From: Sphingopyxis sp.
Lineage (GTDB): Bacteria > Pseudomonadota > Alphaproteobacteria > Sphingomonadales > Sphingomonadaceae
Length of the DNA: 64,000 nucleotides
Reading direction: 5' to 3'
Assembly: GCF_016793825.1 (NCBI RefSeq)
Contig: NZ_JAEULM010000011.1
Span: forward strand, 1 to 64,000
The notes under the pieces were generated by a model. The model saw only the letters and a program-made list of their open reading frames with translations. It had not been told where the DNA came from and did not search any database. The translations under genes and the position numbers were made by a program. Positions 26,687 through 35,472 of this stretch are shown piece by piece; within the stretch, counting starts at the first letter, position 1; every line of letters starts with the position of its first letter.

Positions 26687-27103
26687 ATGCCAGATACTGC
26701 GCCAAAGCCGCGCGTCCTCCTGACCAAGAGCTTCATCGACAGCCACGATCGCGCCATCGCGACGATCGCGCTCGCCTTGCGCGACGCCGCGATGGAAGTG
26801 GTGCTGATCGACTATGAACAGCCCGAGGATGTGGTCACAGTCGCGCTTCAGGAGGATGTGGACATCATCGGACTGAGCTTCATGTCCGGCGGCCAGGTCG
26901 AGACGACGCAAAAGATCGTCGCCGAATTACAGCGCCGCGATGTCCCCGACTTGCCGGTGGTGGTGGGCGGCGTAATTCGCCCGTTCGACGTCGCGCCGCT
27001 GGAGGAGGTCGGTGTGAAAGAGATTTTCCGCGGCGGCGCCCCGCTTGCGGATGTCGTCGCGACCTTCGATCGGCTCGCGCGCGCCTATCGGAGTCGCGTT
27101 TGA
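26687..27103 (+). CDS. B12-binding small subunit of acyl-CoA mutase
   Basis: 138 residues, the flavodoxin-like cobalamin domain. The cobalt-ligand motif is D18-S-H20-D-R-A: His is present but the usual Gly of DxHxxG is Ala. The second motif, normally SxL with a downstream GGH, is SFMSGGQ. GGVIRPFD is the standard third loop. It begins 12 bases after the large subunit and overlaps meaB by TTGA, so the three are translationally coupled. The altered motifs fit the divergence of the large subunit. Confidence 0.88.
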   Translation: MPDTAPKPRVLLTKSFIDSHDRAIATIALALRDAAMEVVLIDYEQPEDVVTVALQEDVDIIGLSFMSGGQVETTQKIVAELQRRDVPDLPVVVGGVIRPFDVAPLEEVGVKEIFRGGAPLADVVATFDRLARAYRSRV

Positions 27104-28068
27104 CCGCCACGCGCGCAGGCCCTGACGCGGCGTCGCTGCTGACGGCGGTCCGCGGCCGCGATTCGCTGGCCATTGCGCGCGCGATTACGGCGATCGAAAA
27201 CCGCTCGGCTTTGGGAACGGAACTGGCGGTCGCGGTGCGCGGCCGCGCCAATTCGTGCCGAAGCCTCGGGGTGACGGGTCCGCCGGGCGCAGGCAAATCC
27301 TCGCTCATCAACGCGCTGCTGCCCGAATTGCTGCCGAGATATCGCCGCGTCGCGATCCTGACGGTCGATCCCTCGAGCCCGATCAGCGGCGGCGCGGTCC
27401 TGGGCGACCGCGTTCGCATGGCTGCGCATAGTGCGAACCCGGACGTGTTCATCAGGTCGCTTGCCGCACGCGGCCATCTCGGCGGTGTGACGCGAACCAC
27501 ACGCTCAGTCATGGATCTGCTGGCGGCGGCAGAAATGGATCTCGTGATCGTCGAAACGGTCGGCACGGGGCAGTCCGAAGTCGAAGTGGCCGAGCTGACC
27601 GATGTGAAAATCGTGGTCTCTGCGCCCGGCCTTGGCGATGAGATGCAGGCCATCAAGGCGGGCGTATTGGAGATTGCCGACCTGCTGGTCGTCAACAAGG
27701 CGGACCTTCCGGACGCCGCGCGAACGACCGCGCATCTGAAAGCGATGCTCCACCATTCGGGCCCTGATGACCGCCGGTCCGTGCTCTCGGTTTCGACGCT
27801 GAGCCAGGATGGCCTCAAAGCGCTCGGCGACGCGGTTGAGGCCAAGTTCGCGGGGCTTCTTTCTGAACCGCCAAATCCCGCCGTGGGCCGCGCGATCTCG
27901 CGGTCGATGCTTGCGCGGGATGTGGCCGATGCCGCTGCAGCGCTGGTGAGCGGTTCCGACGATTCTCGTATCGCCGCGATCCTGGAAGACATGACGGCCG
28001 GCAAATTGTCGCGGCGCGAGGGCGCCGCCGCCGCCCTCGAATTGCTCGCCGATCTCGACGCCCTTTAG
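27100..28068 (+). CDS. meaB: MeaB-type GTPase chaperone of the mutase
   Basis: 322 residues of the MeaB/ArgK G3E GTPase family. GPPGAGKSS is the P-loop, VDPSSP switch I, ETVGTGQSE switch II/Walker B region, and NKAD the guanine-specificity motif; the C-terminal dimerisation helices follow. These proteins load and protect adenosylcobalamin in acyl-CoA mutases. TTG start overlapping the stop of the B12 subunit. A dedicated copy in the operon supports that the mutase is active and needed by this pathway. Confidence 0.92.
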   Translation: MTATRAGPDAASLLTAVRGRDSLAIARAITAIENRSALGTELAVAVRGRANSCRSLGVTGPPGAGKSSLINALLPELLPRYRRVAILTVDPSSPISGGAVLGDRVRMAAHSANPDVFIRSLAARGHLGGVTRTTRSVMDLLAAAEMDLVIVETVGTGQSEVEVAELTDVKIVVSAPGLGDEMQAIKAGVLEIADLLVVNKADLPDAARTTAHLKAMLHHSGPDDRRSVLSVSTLSQDGLKALGDAVEAKFAGLLSEPPNPAVGRAISRSMLARDVADAAAALVSGSDDSRIAAILEDMTAGKLSRREGAAAALELLADLDAL

Positions 28069-28084
28069 AAGCAAGGATCTTTAC

Positions 28085-28855
28085 GTGACCACTGACCTGT
28101 TTTCGCTTTCCGGGCGTGTTGCCCTTGTCACGGGCGCGTCGAGCGGCATCGGCCGGGGGCTCGCGCTGGGGCTGGCCGCGGCGGGCGCGCGCGTCGTTGC
28201 GGTTGCGCGCAGAGCGGATCGGCTCGACGGCCTCGTGCGTGAAATCGAGCAATCGGGAGGAAGCGCGCTGGCCGCGCAGGCGGACGTGACCGATGCCGAG
28301 AGCATCGAACGGGCGTTCGATGCTGCGGAGAATGCCTACGGAATTGTCAACGTCATCGTGAGCAATGCCGGCGTCACCGACGCGCGTAATTTCCTGAAGA
28401 TCGATGCCGCGGCGCGCGACGCCGTCTTTGACACCAATCTTCGCGGCGTCTGGAACGTGGGTCAGGCCGCCGCTCGCAGACTGGTCGCCGCCAAGGCGGG
28501 CGGCTCGATCATCAATGTGGCATCCGTTCTGGGGCTCGGCGTCCAACCCGGCCTGGCAAGCTACTGTGCCTCGAAGGGTGCCGTCATCCAACTTACCCGT
28601 TCGATGGCGATTGACCTGACCAAGCATAATATTCGCGTCAATGCCTTGGCTCCCGGCTGGTTCAAGACCGAGCTCAACGAGGAGTTCTTTGACAGCCCGA
28701 CCGGCATCGAACGCATCGCGCAGATGCCGGCGCGCCGCCTCGGCAAGATTGAAGAGCTGGTCGGCCCCGTCGTTATGCTGGCGAGCGATGCGGGCTCTTT
28801 TATCAATGGCTCCGTCATCGCGGTCGACGGTGCGCTGAACGCACTGATTGCCTGA
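28085..28855 (+). CDS. Short-chain dehydrogenase/reductase
   Basis: 256-residue classical SDR: GASSGIG cofactor motif followed by VARRADR (Arg after beta-2, favouring NADP), SNAGV, catalytic Ser in NVASVLG and YCASK. GTG start after AAGGAT. Last gene of the long operon, 16 bases after meaB. It may be a 3-hydroxyacyl-CoA dehydrogenase for the mutase or hydratase product; this is inference from position. It faces the CaiB-type gene convergently over 129 bases that include a CAGGAG/CTCCTG inverted repeat. Confidence 0.85.
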   Translation: MTTDLFSLSGRVALVTGASSGIGRGLALGLAAAGARVVAVARRADRLDGLVREIEQSGGSALAAQADVTDAESIERAFDAAENAYGIVNVIVSNAGVTDARNFLKIDAAARDAVFDTNLRGVWNVGQAAARRLVAAKAGGSIINVASVLGLGVQPGLASYCASKGAVIQLTRSMAIDLTKHNIRVNALAPGWFKTELNEEFFDSPTGIERIAQMPARRLGKIEELVGPVVMLASDAGSFINGSVIAVDGALNALIA

Positions 28856-28984
28856 ATACAGGAGCGCGTTGGACCTCGATCTCCTGCGCGAGCGGCTTGA
28901 AGACCGCTTCATCACAGCGCCGCCGGCCATGTCGGCAAGGCGAGTCCAGCCATTGCGCCATAGCTCGCACCGAACAATTCGTGA

Positions 28985-31453
28985 TCAGGTCAGAATCCCC
29001 GCCTCGTGGAGCGCCTCTATCTTCGCCGCATCAAGCCCCAAGATTTCCGTCAGGACAAGATGGTTGTCGCGGCCATAACAGGGCGCGGATCGCGCATATT
29101 CGGCCGGCGTGCGTGCGAGATTGAAAGGCGACGCCTCGACGACAGCGGTGCCCGAGAGCGAATGCGGGAGGTGCACCAGATGCTCACGCGCCACGATCTG
29201 CGGATCTGAGGCAAATTCTTCGATCGAAACCAGACGATGCGCAGGGATGCCGTTTTCCTGCAACAGCAACTCGATCGCCGCGACCTCCTGCCTCGCAGTC
29301 CACTGCTCGAGCCGACGTTCCAGAGCGTCCTCGTCGGCTTTCCTTCCCTGAAATGTTTTCCAGCCGGGCTCGTCGATTTGCAAGATCGCGGCAAGCCGTT
29401 CCCATTGCACATCTGACTGCACAGCGATTGCGATCCAACTATCGTCGGCGTCGGTCCGGAAAACGCCGTGCGGTGCCATGGCGAGGTCGCGATTGCCCAT
29501 CGGCCCCTGTACCTTGCCCGTAACCGATGTTTCTGCGATTTGGGCAGCAAGGAACTGGACGCCAGCTTCGGTCTGCGACACGTCTAGCCAGCATCCCCTA
29601 CCGGTACGTCGACGATAGTCCAGCGCGGCTAACGTGGCGGGGATACCGAAGCGCGGCGCGACGAAATCCGTGTAAGGGCCATAGGGTCCGACCGGAGTCG
29701 CCCCTTCCATCCCCACGAGATTCTGGAAGCCAGCGATCGCTGCGCCATGGTTGCCGTAGCCCGAGTAGCTGGCGAACGGTCCTGATTGGCCGGTCAGTGA
29801 CGTACTGACCATGACCAGACCCGGATTATCCTTCGCCAGCGCTTCATAAGACAGGCCCCAGCGCGCCATCTGCCCCGGCGTGAAGGATTCGACCAGAACA
29901 TCGGCCCAGCGCGCCAGTGATCGCACGATGTCGCGTGCTTCCGGTTTGGACAGATCGAGCGACAGCCCGAGTTTTCCGGCGTTGCAGGTCTCATAAAGTG
30001 CGGACCGCTGCACATCATATTCGCCCGCTGGAAACGGACCCATCAATCGCGCCGTCTCGACACGCTTCGCTGACTCAATCCGGATAACCGTCGCGCCATA
30101 GTCGGCGAGGTTGCGGCCGATAAGCGGCCCAGCCACGACCCAGGCCAGGTCGAGCACCTTGAGGCCGGCGAGGGGTTGAAGTGATGGCTCGGTCGCGCTT
30201 TCAGCCGGACGACGAACCGCCGACCATTGGTCGAGGATCTGATCTCGGTCGGCATTCAGTCTCGGCGCGGCAGTGGGCCGCGCGAACCCGCCAGGGCAAT
30301 CGCCGCCAAAGCCCCATGGCAGCGAATAGGCTCCTTCGGGACCCGCGACCGTCGCGAGATAGCCTCGCGCCGCAAACTGTTCGCTTGCCAGAAGATCGGC
30401 GATGGTTTCGATCGGCGCGATGCGGATGCCACGGTCGAGCGCGATCTGCATGAGGTCCCTCTTGCGGAATCGCGCGAGGAAGGCCGACACATGGCGGCGA
30501 GCCTCCTCGAGCATTTCCCAGCTGATGTCGCTTTCGAGCCGTCCGTGTAGCGTCGTCCAGTCCCAGTCGTGAAAGATCTCCGGAAGTGCGGCTTCCTCGA
30601 TCATCCATGCAAACAATTTGTTGGTCGACGGACCAGTCGCGGGTCCCATCGCCAGATGCATTTCCGCAAGCCCGTCGGCAATCGGCCACTTCGATCGCCG
30701 GGTCAGCGAGCCGCTCCCGCTAAGATCCATTGGCCCGCCTTTGCCGCCCGATAATGTGGATCCCGGTCGGGGTACGAAATTCTCGTGGCCGATCGACGCG
30801 GCGATAACAGCGCCCAACGTACACTGCGGAAGAGTCTGGAGGATGGCCAGATCGATGTGCTGACCTGTCCCGCTTCGGAGTCGCTCGGCCTGGCCCACCA
30901 AAGCGGCCCCGGCTGCGGTTGCTGCGCCGTGGAGATACGCTTGGGGTGCGCTAATCCGCAGCGGCCGTCCTTCGTTGTCGCGGGTGAGGAGCAACGGCCC
31001 GCCCGCTGCCCAGAGCGTCAGTTCGCTATCCAGCCAGTCCCTTTTGGGACCCGTCAAGCCATATGGCGTTATCGATACATGAACCAATCTTGGATTGAGC
31101 GCGGCGACCGCAGCGGGATCGAGCCAGTCCGGGCGACCATCGCAGGGAGCAGCGGACTCCAGCAGAATGTCGGCCGATCCCAGAAGCCGCGCCCACATGT
31201 CCGGATCAGTCTCCGGATCGCAGAGGATCGAACGCTTCCCCGAGGCATAGGCTGCCCAGTAGAAGGAGCTGTCTTCTGCGCTCCAATCGGAAGCGAAAGG
31301 GGGCTGACGCCGGCCATCGCTGCCTCCGATTGGTTCCATTTGAACGACATCGGCGCCAAGCTGCGCCAGCATATGCCCAGCCAGGAGACCCCTGTGATTG
31401 GTAACATCCAAAACCCGATAGGGCGAAAGGAAGCCGCTCGGGCCGTCGCTCAT
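28985..31453 (-). CDS. Double-domain CaiB/BaiF (class III) CoA transferase
   Basis: 822 residues made of two CaiB/BaiF units (about 8-400 and 425-815); the second has the full entry motif GLKVLDLAWVVAGPLIGRNLADYGATVIRIE. Class III enzymes use an Asp in a GYD or ATDL motif; here the first unit reads LDSELTLW (Glu) and the second SGYGNHGAA (Gly/Asn), so the usual nucleophile is not obvious. It may be a CoA transferase acting as a fused heterodimer, or an acyl-CoA epimerase. Start ATG 31453 lies 9 bases after AAGGAG; ATG 31459 is possible. Operator G is upstream. Confidence 0.83.
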   Translation of the reverse strand: MSDGPSGFLSPYRVLDVTNHRGLLAGHMLAQLGADVVQMEPIGGSDGRRQPPFASDWSAEDSSFYWAAYASGKRSILCDPETDPDMWARLLGSADILLESAAPCDGRPDWLDPAAVAALNPRLVHVSITPYGLTGPKRDWLDSELTLWAAGGPLLLTRDNEGRPLRISAPQAYLHGAATAAGAALVGQAERLRSGTGQHIDLAILQTLPQCTLGAVIAASIGHENFVPRPGSTLSGGKGGPMDLSGSGSLTRRSKWPIADGLAEMHLAMGPATGPSTNKLFAWMIEEAALPEIFHDWDWTTLHGRLESDISWEMLEEARRHVSAFLARFRKRDLMQIALDRGIRIAPIETIADLLASEQFAARGYLATVAGPEGAYSLPWGFGGDCPGGFARPTAAPRLNADRDQILDQWSAVRRPAESATEPSLQPLAGLKVLDLAWVVAGPLIGRNLADYGATVIRIESAKRVETARLMGPFPAGEYDVQRSALYETCNAGKLGLSLDLSKPEARDIVRSLARWADVLVESFTPGQMARWGLSYEALAKDNPGLVMVSTSLTGQSGPFASYSGYGNHGAAIAGFQNLVGMEGATPVGPYGPYTDFVAPRFGIPATLAALDYRRRTGRGCWLDVSQTEAGVQFLAAQIAETSVTGKVQGPMGNRDLAMAPHGVFRTDADDSWIAIAVQSDVQWERLAAILQIDEPGWKTFQGRKADEDALERRLEQWTARQEVAAIELLLQENGIPAHRLVSIEEFASDPQIVAREHLVHLPHSLSGTAVVEASPFNLARTPAEYARSAPCYGRDNHLVLTEILGLDAAKIEALHEAGILT

Positions 31454-31539
31454 CCGCATCCACTCCTTGCGCAGGTATCACAGTGGCCCTGCGTCGTTTG
31501 ACAGAAACGATATACGGCGACGCCTGCCTGAAGGTCAAT

Positions 31540-31559
31540 ACTTGCTTGCGACAAGCCAT
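31540..31559. promoter_or_regulatory. TetR-type operator candidate G
   Basis: ACTTGCTTGCGACAAGCCAT, differing from site A at only two of 20 positions. It lies about 87 bases upstream of the CoA-transferase start, and marks the right limit of the regulated cargo. Confidence 0.65.
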
Positions 31560-31653
31560 TACCAGTTTTCAGATCGGGCATATAGGGCGATGCAGTCGCA
31601 ACTATCGGTTGTCGGCTCCAACCCGTCTGGCCCGGCAGGTGTTGCCCCATGCT

Positions 31654-31875
31654 TTAGCGCCGGCGACGTTCGGTCGCGAAGCCGCGGTCGGTCGCTATAA
31701 AACGCTCGATCATAGGAACGGCTATCTTCTCGGGCGACATGGGCTTGGCGAGGCCTGTTGCCTTCGCATGCACTTCGGCATAGGCGACCAGCTCGCGGTG
31801 CAGGGCACCCGGCAATTCGATCGCGAGCTTCACGGGCTTGTCGTCGGCGATAGGTCCTAGTCTGAGTTTACTCAT
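31654..31875 (-). CDS. DUF2274 protein of the trb region
   Basis: 73 residues, MSKLRLGPIADDKPVKLAIELPG..., a small ribbon-helix-helix-like DUF2274 protein that regularly follows trbI in conjugation operons of alphaproteobacterial elements. It overlaps the trbI stop by ATGA. With the rest of the trb operon missing it is probably a relic. A related, truncated copy is at 44922. Confidence 0.8.
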   Translation of the reverse strand: MSKLRLGPIADDKPVKLAIELPGALHRELVAYAEVHAKATGLAKPMSPEKIAVPMIERFIATDRGFATERRRR

Positions 31876-33016
31876 CGCGCGCCTCCCTCGGGGTCGATGA
31901 TCAGATCGCGGGTAACGAGGACGCGGAGCGCGTAACCGGGACGAATGGTGAGAGTCGGGGGGAGGTTCATCTGGCGCTCGACGAGCCGCCGACCCGCTTG
32001 GTTGGCCGTATCCTGCGACCCGTCGCGAAGTGCCCGTAGAAGCGCGTCATCGCCGTCCGAGCCTAGTTCGGCGCCGATGCCGAGCAAGGTGGAGATCAGC
32101 GCGCCACCCAGGACCGATCCCCAATGATGATCGGTACGGTCGGCGAGGCCGGCCATGCCCCGCGCATCGACGCCCGGCTGGCGGTCGAGCCTGATCGATC
32201 GCCCTCCCGGCAGGATCAGCCGGTCCCAAGCGAGCAGCACGCGCTCCTGCCCTGCGGCGATCTCGCTGTCATATTCGCCGACAAGGCGCGCACCTTGCGG
32301 AATGAGCAGGATGCGCCCGGTCGGGCTGTCATAGACATTCTGGGTGACCTGTGCGGTCACCTGCCCGGGAAGGTCGGACCGGATTCCGGTGATCAGCGCC
32401 GCAGGGATGAGACTGCCGGCCTGAAGCACATAGGGCGAGGAAGCCTCGCGGAGGCGCTCGGCGCTTTCGAACGGCGCCGCTGGCCCGCCATCCAGAAAGG
32501 CGCGCCGCGCCGCTGCCGGGGTCTGTAGAGCCGTTTCGCCCGCGGGAGCGGGCAGGTCGAGCGCGCCGAGCGCCTCGGCGGCTGGACTGGTCGCGGCGCC
32601 GCGACCCAGAAAGAGCTGGCTCGCTGTCGCGGCTTGGCGCTCCTGCCGCGCCCGCTCGCGCGCCTCGTCGACGGGAGATCGACCGCCGGGCGGCGGAGGA
32701 CCCATCGGTGGCACGGGGATGGCCTCGCCATTCTGCTGCGCGGCGACGATCGGGCGCCCGAGATCGCCGGGAAGCGGCGGCCCGAGTTTCGGGATCTTGC
32801 CATAATCGGCGGGCGCGCCCGTCACGACCTCGGCCTTGTTGGCCCCATCGACCGAATAAAGATTCTCAGGCGTCTTCGCTGCCCTTGGCTGCAAAGCGAT
32901 GAGCAGCGCCCCGCCGATTGCGGTGCATCCAACGGCGCCGATGATGGCCATCGTCTTGCGCGACAGGCGCATGACGCGCGGCGGCTCGCCGCGCAGCCGG
33001 AAGGCATCGGCATCAT
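31872..33016 (-). pseudogene. trbI: trbI (VirB10-like), 5' end deleted
   Basis: The remaining about 380 residues run from DADAFRLRGEPPRVMRLSRK through one membrane segment (TMAIIGAVGCTAIGGALLIAL), a Pro-rich periplasmic linker and the VirB10/TrbI beta-barrel domain (AGSLIPAALITGIRSDLPGQ...). The homology starts abruptly at about 33016, where the reading frame runs into a CoiA-like gene in another frame; the native start codon is lost. The first possible internal start is ATG 32972. No other trb, relaxase or coupling gene is present, so the element cannot conjugate alone. Confidence 0.82.
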
Positions 33017-33879
33017 GGCCGGGGGTCCTGCGGGCGCTCGAGAATGTGCCAGCGCAGGCGCCCGCCTCGCTTCTTCCGTTCTGCAACGACACGTGTGTCG
33101 AGCCGGATTTGCGCCTCGGCACTCTCGGGATGATGAACCCAGTGGCGGGGTGCATCGTGCAGAATCTGCCGGTCGAGTTCTTCGCCGTCGAGCTTCCGCC
33201 ACTTGAGGCCGGACAGATCGATCTCGACCATCGGACATGCTGCACGCACAACCTTTTCCTGTTTCGCTTCATCGACAGCATGAGAGACCTTAAACTCGAT
33301 GGCGCGGCGCTGCCCGTCGACGATTGCCATCGCGTCAGGCTGGAAATCTCGCTCTGGAGATTCGAGCCGCACACTATCCAGTGCGACCTCGCCGCCGCGA
33401 TAGACGATCTCCTCGATCCCTCCCTCCCGCAACGCGAGCGTTGGAAGCGTTATGCGCCGAGCGGCGGCAAGCAGCAGCTTTGCATATTGATGCAGCGCGG
33501 ATTCGCCCGAACAGCGGCTATCGGCCTTGTGAGCGAAGTGCTGCCGCTTCTTCACGGGGCGCTTGAAGGTCAACCGTTCCTCGCACCCTATGCAGGTGAA
33601 GGGGCCTTGCCGGCTGGAGGCAATCTGCTCGACATGCCGCACCACCCCGTCTCCGCAGGCGGCAAAAGGTACGCGCAGCCCAGAGGTATCGGCGCGGGTC
33701 GCGCCCACAGAGCAGGGCCTAGGAATAGGCCCAGGCCAGAATGGCTCATCCTGTTGGTCCACCAACGCACCATAGGCCAGGTCAGTAGTCGCAAGAAGGC
33801 CTTTGCCAGGGAAAACGAACGACACGCCCAGCGGCCAGAGTGTTCCAATGTCTCCTAGGCTTTTCGATTCCTGCTCCAA
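33013..33879 (-). CDS. CoiA-like nuclease-family protein
   Basis: 288 residues. A C-x2-C pair (TCIGCEERLTFK) and RQHFAHK are as in the zinc-finger region of competence protein CoiA; further on SALHQYAK and RAIEFKVSH (E-x-K) suggest a restriction-endonuclease-like core. The C-terminus ends in ERPQDPRP exactly where trbI sequence begins, so a few residues may have been exchanged. It sits at the right end of element 1, 100 bases from the attachment core. A role in handling incoming DNA is known for CoiA in competent bacteria, not shown here. Confidence 0.65.
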   Translation of the reverse strand: MEQESKSLGDIGTLWPLGVSFVFPGKGLLATTDLAYGALVDQQDEPFWPGPIPRPCSVGATRADTSGLRVPFAACGDGVVRHVEQIASSRQGPFTCIGCEERLTFKRPVKKRQHFAHKADSRCSGESALHQYAKLLLAAARRITLPTLALREGGIEEIVYRGGEVALDSVRLESPERDFQPDAMAIVDGQRRAIEFKVSHAVDEAKQEKVVRAACPMVEIDLSGLKWRKLDGEELDRQILHDAPRHWVHHPESAEAQIRLDTRVVAERKKRGGRLRWHILERPQDPRP

Positions 33880-33881
33880 AG

Positions 33882-33905
33882 CTGGAGACTATATGGAGAC
33901 AAAAC
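33882..33905. repeat. Right-end copy of the arm-type repeat
   Basis: This 24-bp block matches 1616-1639 at 23 of 24 positions and in the same orientation. It lies 74 bases inside the right attachment core, as expected of an integrase arm site. Confidence 0.65.
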
Positions 33906-33978
33906 CCGAAATCGGTGCTCGTGTCACCACAAACGATGCCATACGCACATCGTTAAACTACTGATTTTTATGGAGAAA

Positions 33979-34024
33979 CTGGAGCGGGCGAAGGGATTCG
34001 AACCCTCGACCCCAACCTTGGCAA
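33979..34024 (-). other. Attachment site, right copy (tRNA-Gly 3' part)
   Basis: Identical to 1452-1497. Again only the tRNA 3' part is present; the following sequence (GAAATTACGACAACTACGCC) is not a tRNA 5' half. It is the right boundary of element 1 and, having an integrase gene reading away from it to the right, also the left boundary of a second tandem element. The intact tRNA-Gly gene should lie at the far right end of that array, outside this window. Confidence 0.85.
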
Positions 34025-34088
34025 GAAATTACGACAACTACGCCAGAACTTCTTTTTCTACGCCAAGGCACTAAAAAGCAAGCTTTTG

Positions 34089-34116
34089 TTGACTTCAACC
34101 TACGATATTCTATCCT
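34089..34116 (+). promoter_or_regulatory. Possible promoter of integrase 2
   Basis: TTGACT, 16-base spacer, TATCCT; matches the equivalent arrangement upstream of integrase 1. Confidence 0.45.
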
Positions 34117-34203
34117 CGACCTACCCTGCGAAGCGGTGAATTTCTATTACGTCCTTATTACTTTTCGAATCGCCCACCCTCGCGTAATATGATGGAGGAA
34201 CTT

Positions 34204-35472
34204 GTGGCGCTTGCAAAGCTCAATAAGCGGACGGTCGATGCGCTGGCTGCACCAGCGACAGGCCAGGCATTTCTTTGGGATACCGAGATCAAAGGTTTCG
34301 GTGTCCGTGTCGGCGCAACCGGGACGAAAACCTTCGTCATCCAGTATATGAATGAGGAAGGCCGGGTTCGGCGAGTGAAGATCGGGCGCTTCGGAGTGAT
34401 GACGGTCGAGCAAGCCCGCGAGCTCGCGAAGATTCAGTTGGGCAAGGTCGCCTCTGGCGAAGATCCCGCAGAGGAGTCGCGCCGGGTCCGGAAGGATCTC
34501 AATGTCGCCGAGATGTGCGAATGGTATCTCGTCGAAGCGCGAGCCGGCCGCATTCTTGGACGGAAGAACCGCCCGATCAAGGACACCTCGCTCAACATGG
34601 ATGAGAGCCGCATCCGAACGCATATCATCCCGCTGATGGGCAAACGCCTCGTGCGGAAGCTGACGATCGCCGACGTCGAGGCAATGCAAAATGACATTGC
34701 AACCGGTCAGACCCGAAAGCCTCCTTCGGGCGGGCGCGGCGGCCGCCCGACGGGCGGTGCCGGCGTTGCCGGGAGGAGCCTCGGCACCCTCCAGGCCATC
34801 CTAGGCCATGCAAAGCACAAGGGACTGATTGCGGAACATCCCACGAAGGGCGCGAAGAAGCTCGCGACCAAGAAGAAGACCCGGCGTCTCAGCATCGCCG
34901 AGATCGAGCTGCTGGGTCGGGCGATCGGCCGGGCCGAACTGGGTTCCGAGAACCCCGTTGCGCTCGCAATTGTCAGGACGCTCCTTCTGACCGGCTATCG
35001 GCGCGAAGAGGCGCAGGCGCTGCAGCGGCAGTGGGTTAACCCCATGGGCGGTTACGTCGCGTTCCCCGACACGAAGAGCGACGCGCAATATCGGGCGATC
35101 GGACCCGAGGCGATCAAGATCGTCGTCGCACAGCCCGAGATTGCTGGCTGCCCCTACGTCTTTCCAGCGTCGAATGGCGAAGGCCCGTTTACCGCCGTCA
35201 GCGACTGCCTGGCCCGGCTATGCCGCTCGGCCGGCATCGAGGGTGTAACGCCGCATACGCTGCGCCACACCTTCGGGAGCATGGCGGGCGAACTCGGCTT
35301 CTCCGAGCTCACGATCCGCGCGATGCTAGGCCACGCGTCGCAAAGTGTGACGCAGGACTATGTTCATATCGATGAAGCCGTGAAGCTGGCAGTCAGCCGC
35401 ACTTCGGACGAGATCGCAAAACATCTCGAGACTGGCGTGCGGAAGGCGGCAAAGATGAAGTTCGCCGCCTGA
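34204..35472 (+). CDS. Tyrosine-type site-specific integrase 2
   Basis: 422 residues, collinear with integrase 1: same N-terminal arm domain (VALAKLNKRTV against MPTAKLTKRTI), Gly-rich linker, TGYRREE, HTLRHTF, LGHAS and QDYVHID, so all catalytic residues are present. I place the start at GTG 34204, which gives exactly the same length and N-terminus as integrase 1 and follows GGAGG; ATG 34189 would add five residues. It would recombine at the 46-bp core, and the two integrases may act on each other's sites. Confidence 0.92.
   Translation: MALAKLNKRTVDALAAPATGQAFLWDTEIKGFGVRVGATGTKTFVIQYMNEEGRVRRVKIGRFGVMTVEQARELAKIQLGKVASGEDPAEESRRVRKDLNVAEMCEWYLVEARAGRILGRKNRPIKDTSLNMDESRIRTHIIPLMGKRLVRKLTIADVEAMQNDIATGQTRKPPSGGRGGRPTGGAGVAGRSLGTLQAILGHAKHKGLIAEHPTKGAKKLATKKKTRRLSIAEIELLGRAIGRAELGSENPVALAIVRTLLLTGYRREEAQALQRQWVNPMGGYVAFPDTKSDAQYRAIGPEAIKIVVAQPEIAGCPYVFPASNGEGPFTAVSDCLARLCRSAGIEGVTPHTLRHTFGSMAGELGFSELTIRAMLGHASQSVTQDYVHIDEAVKLAVSRTSDEIAKHLETGVRKAAKMKFAA

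Noticed and set aside
24998-28068. Ordinary propionate-pathway methylmalonyl-CoA mutase
   Set aside because: Catalytic and CoA-binding residues typical of that enzyme are changed at eight or more positions, and the B12 domain is a separate gene.
33017-33374. Upstream part of the trbI open frame
   Set aside because: It is the out-of-frame reading of the CoiA-like gene; TrbI homology begins only at about 33016.
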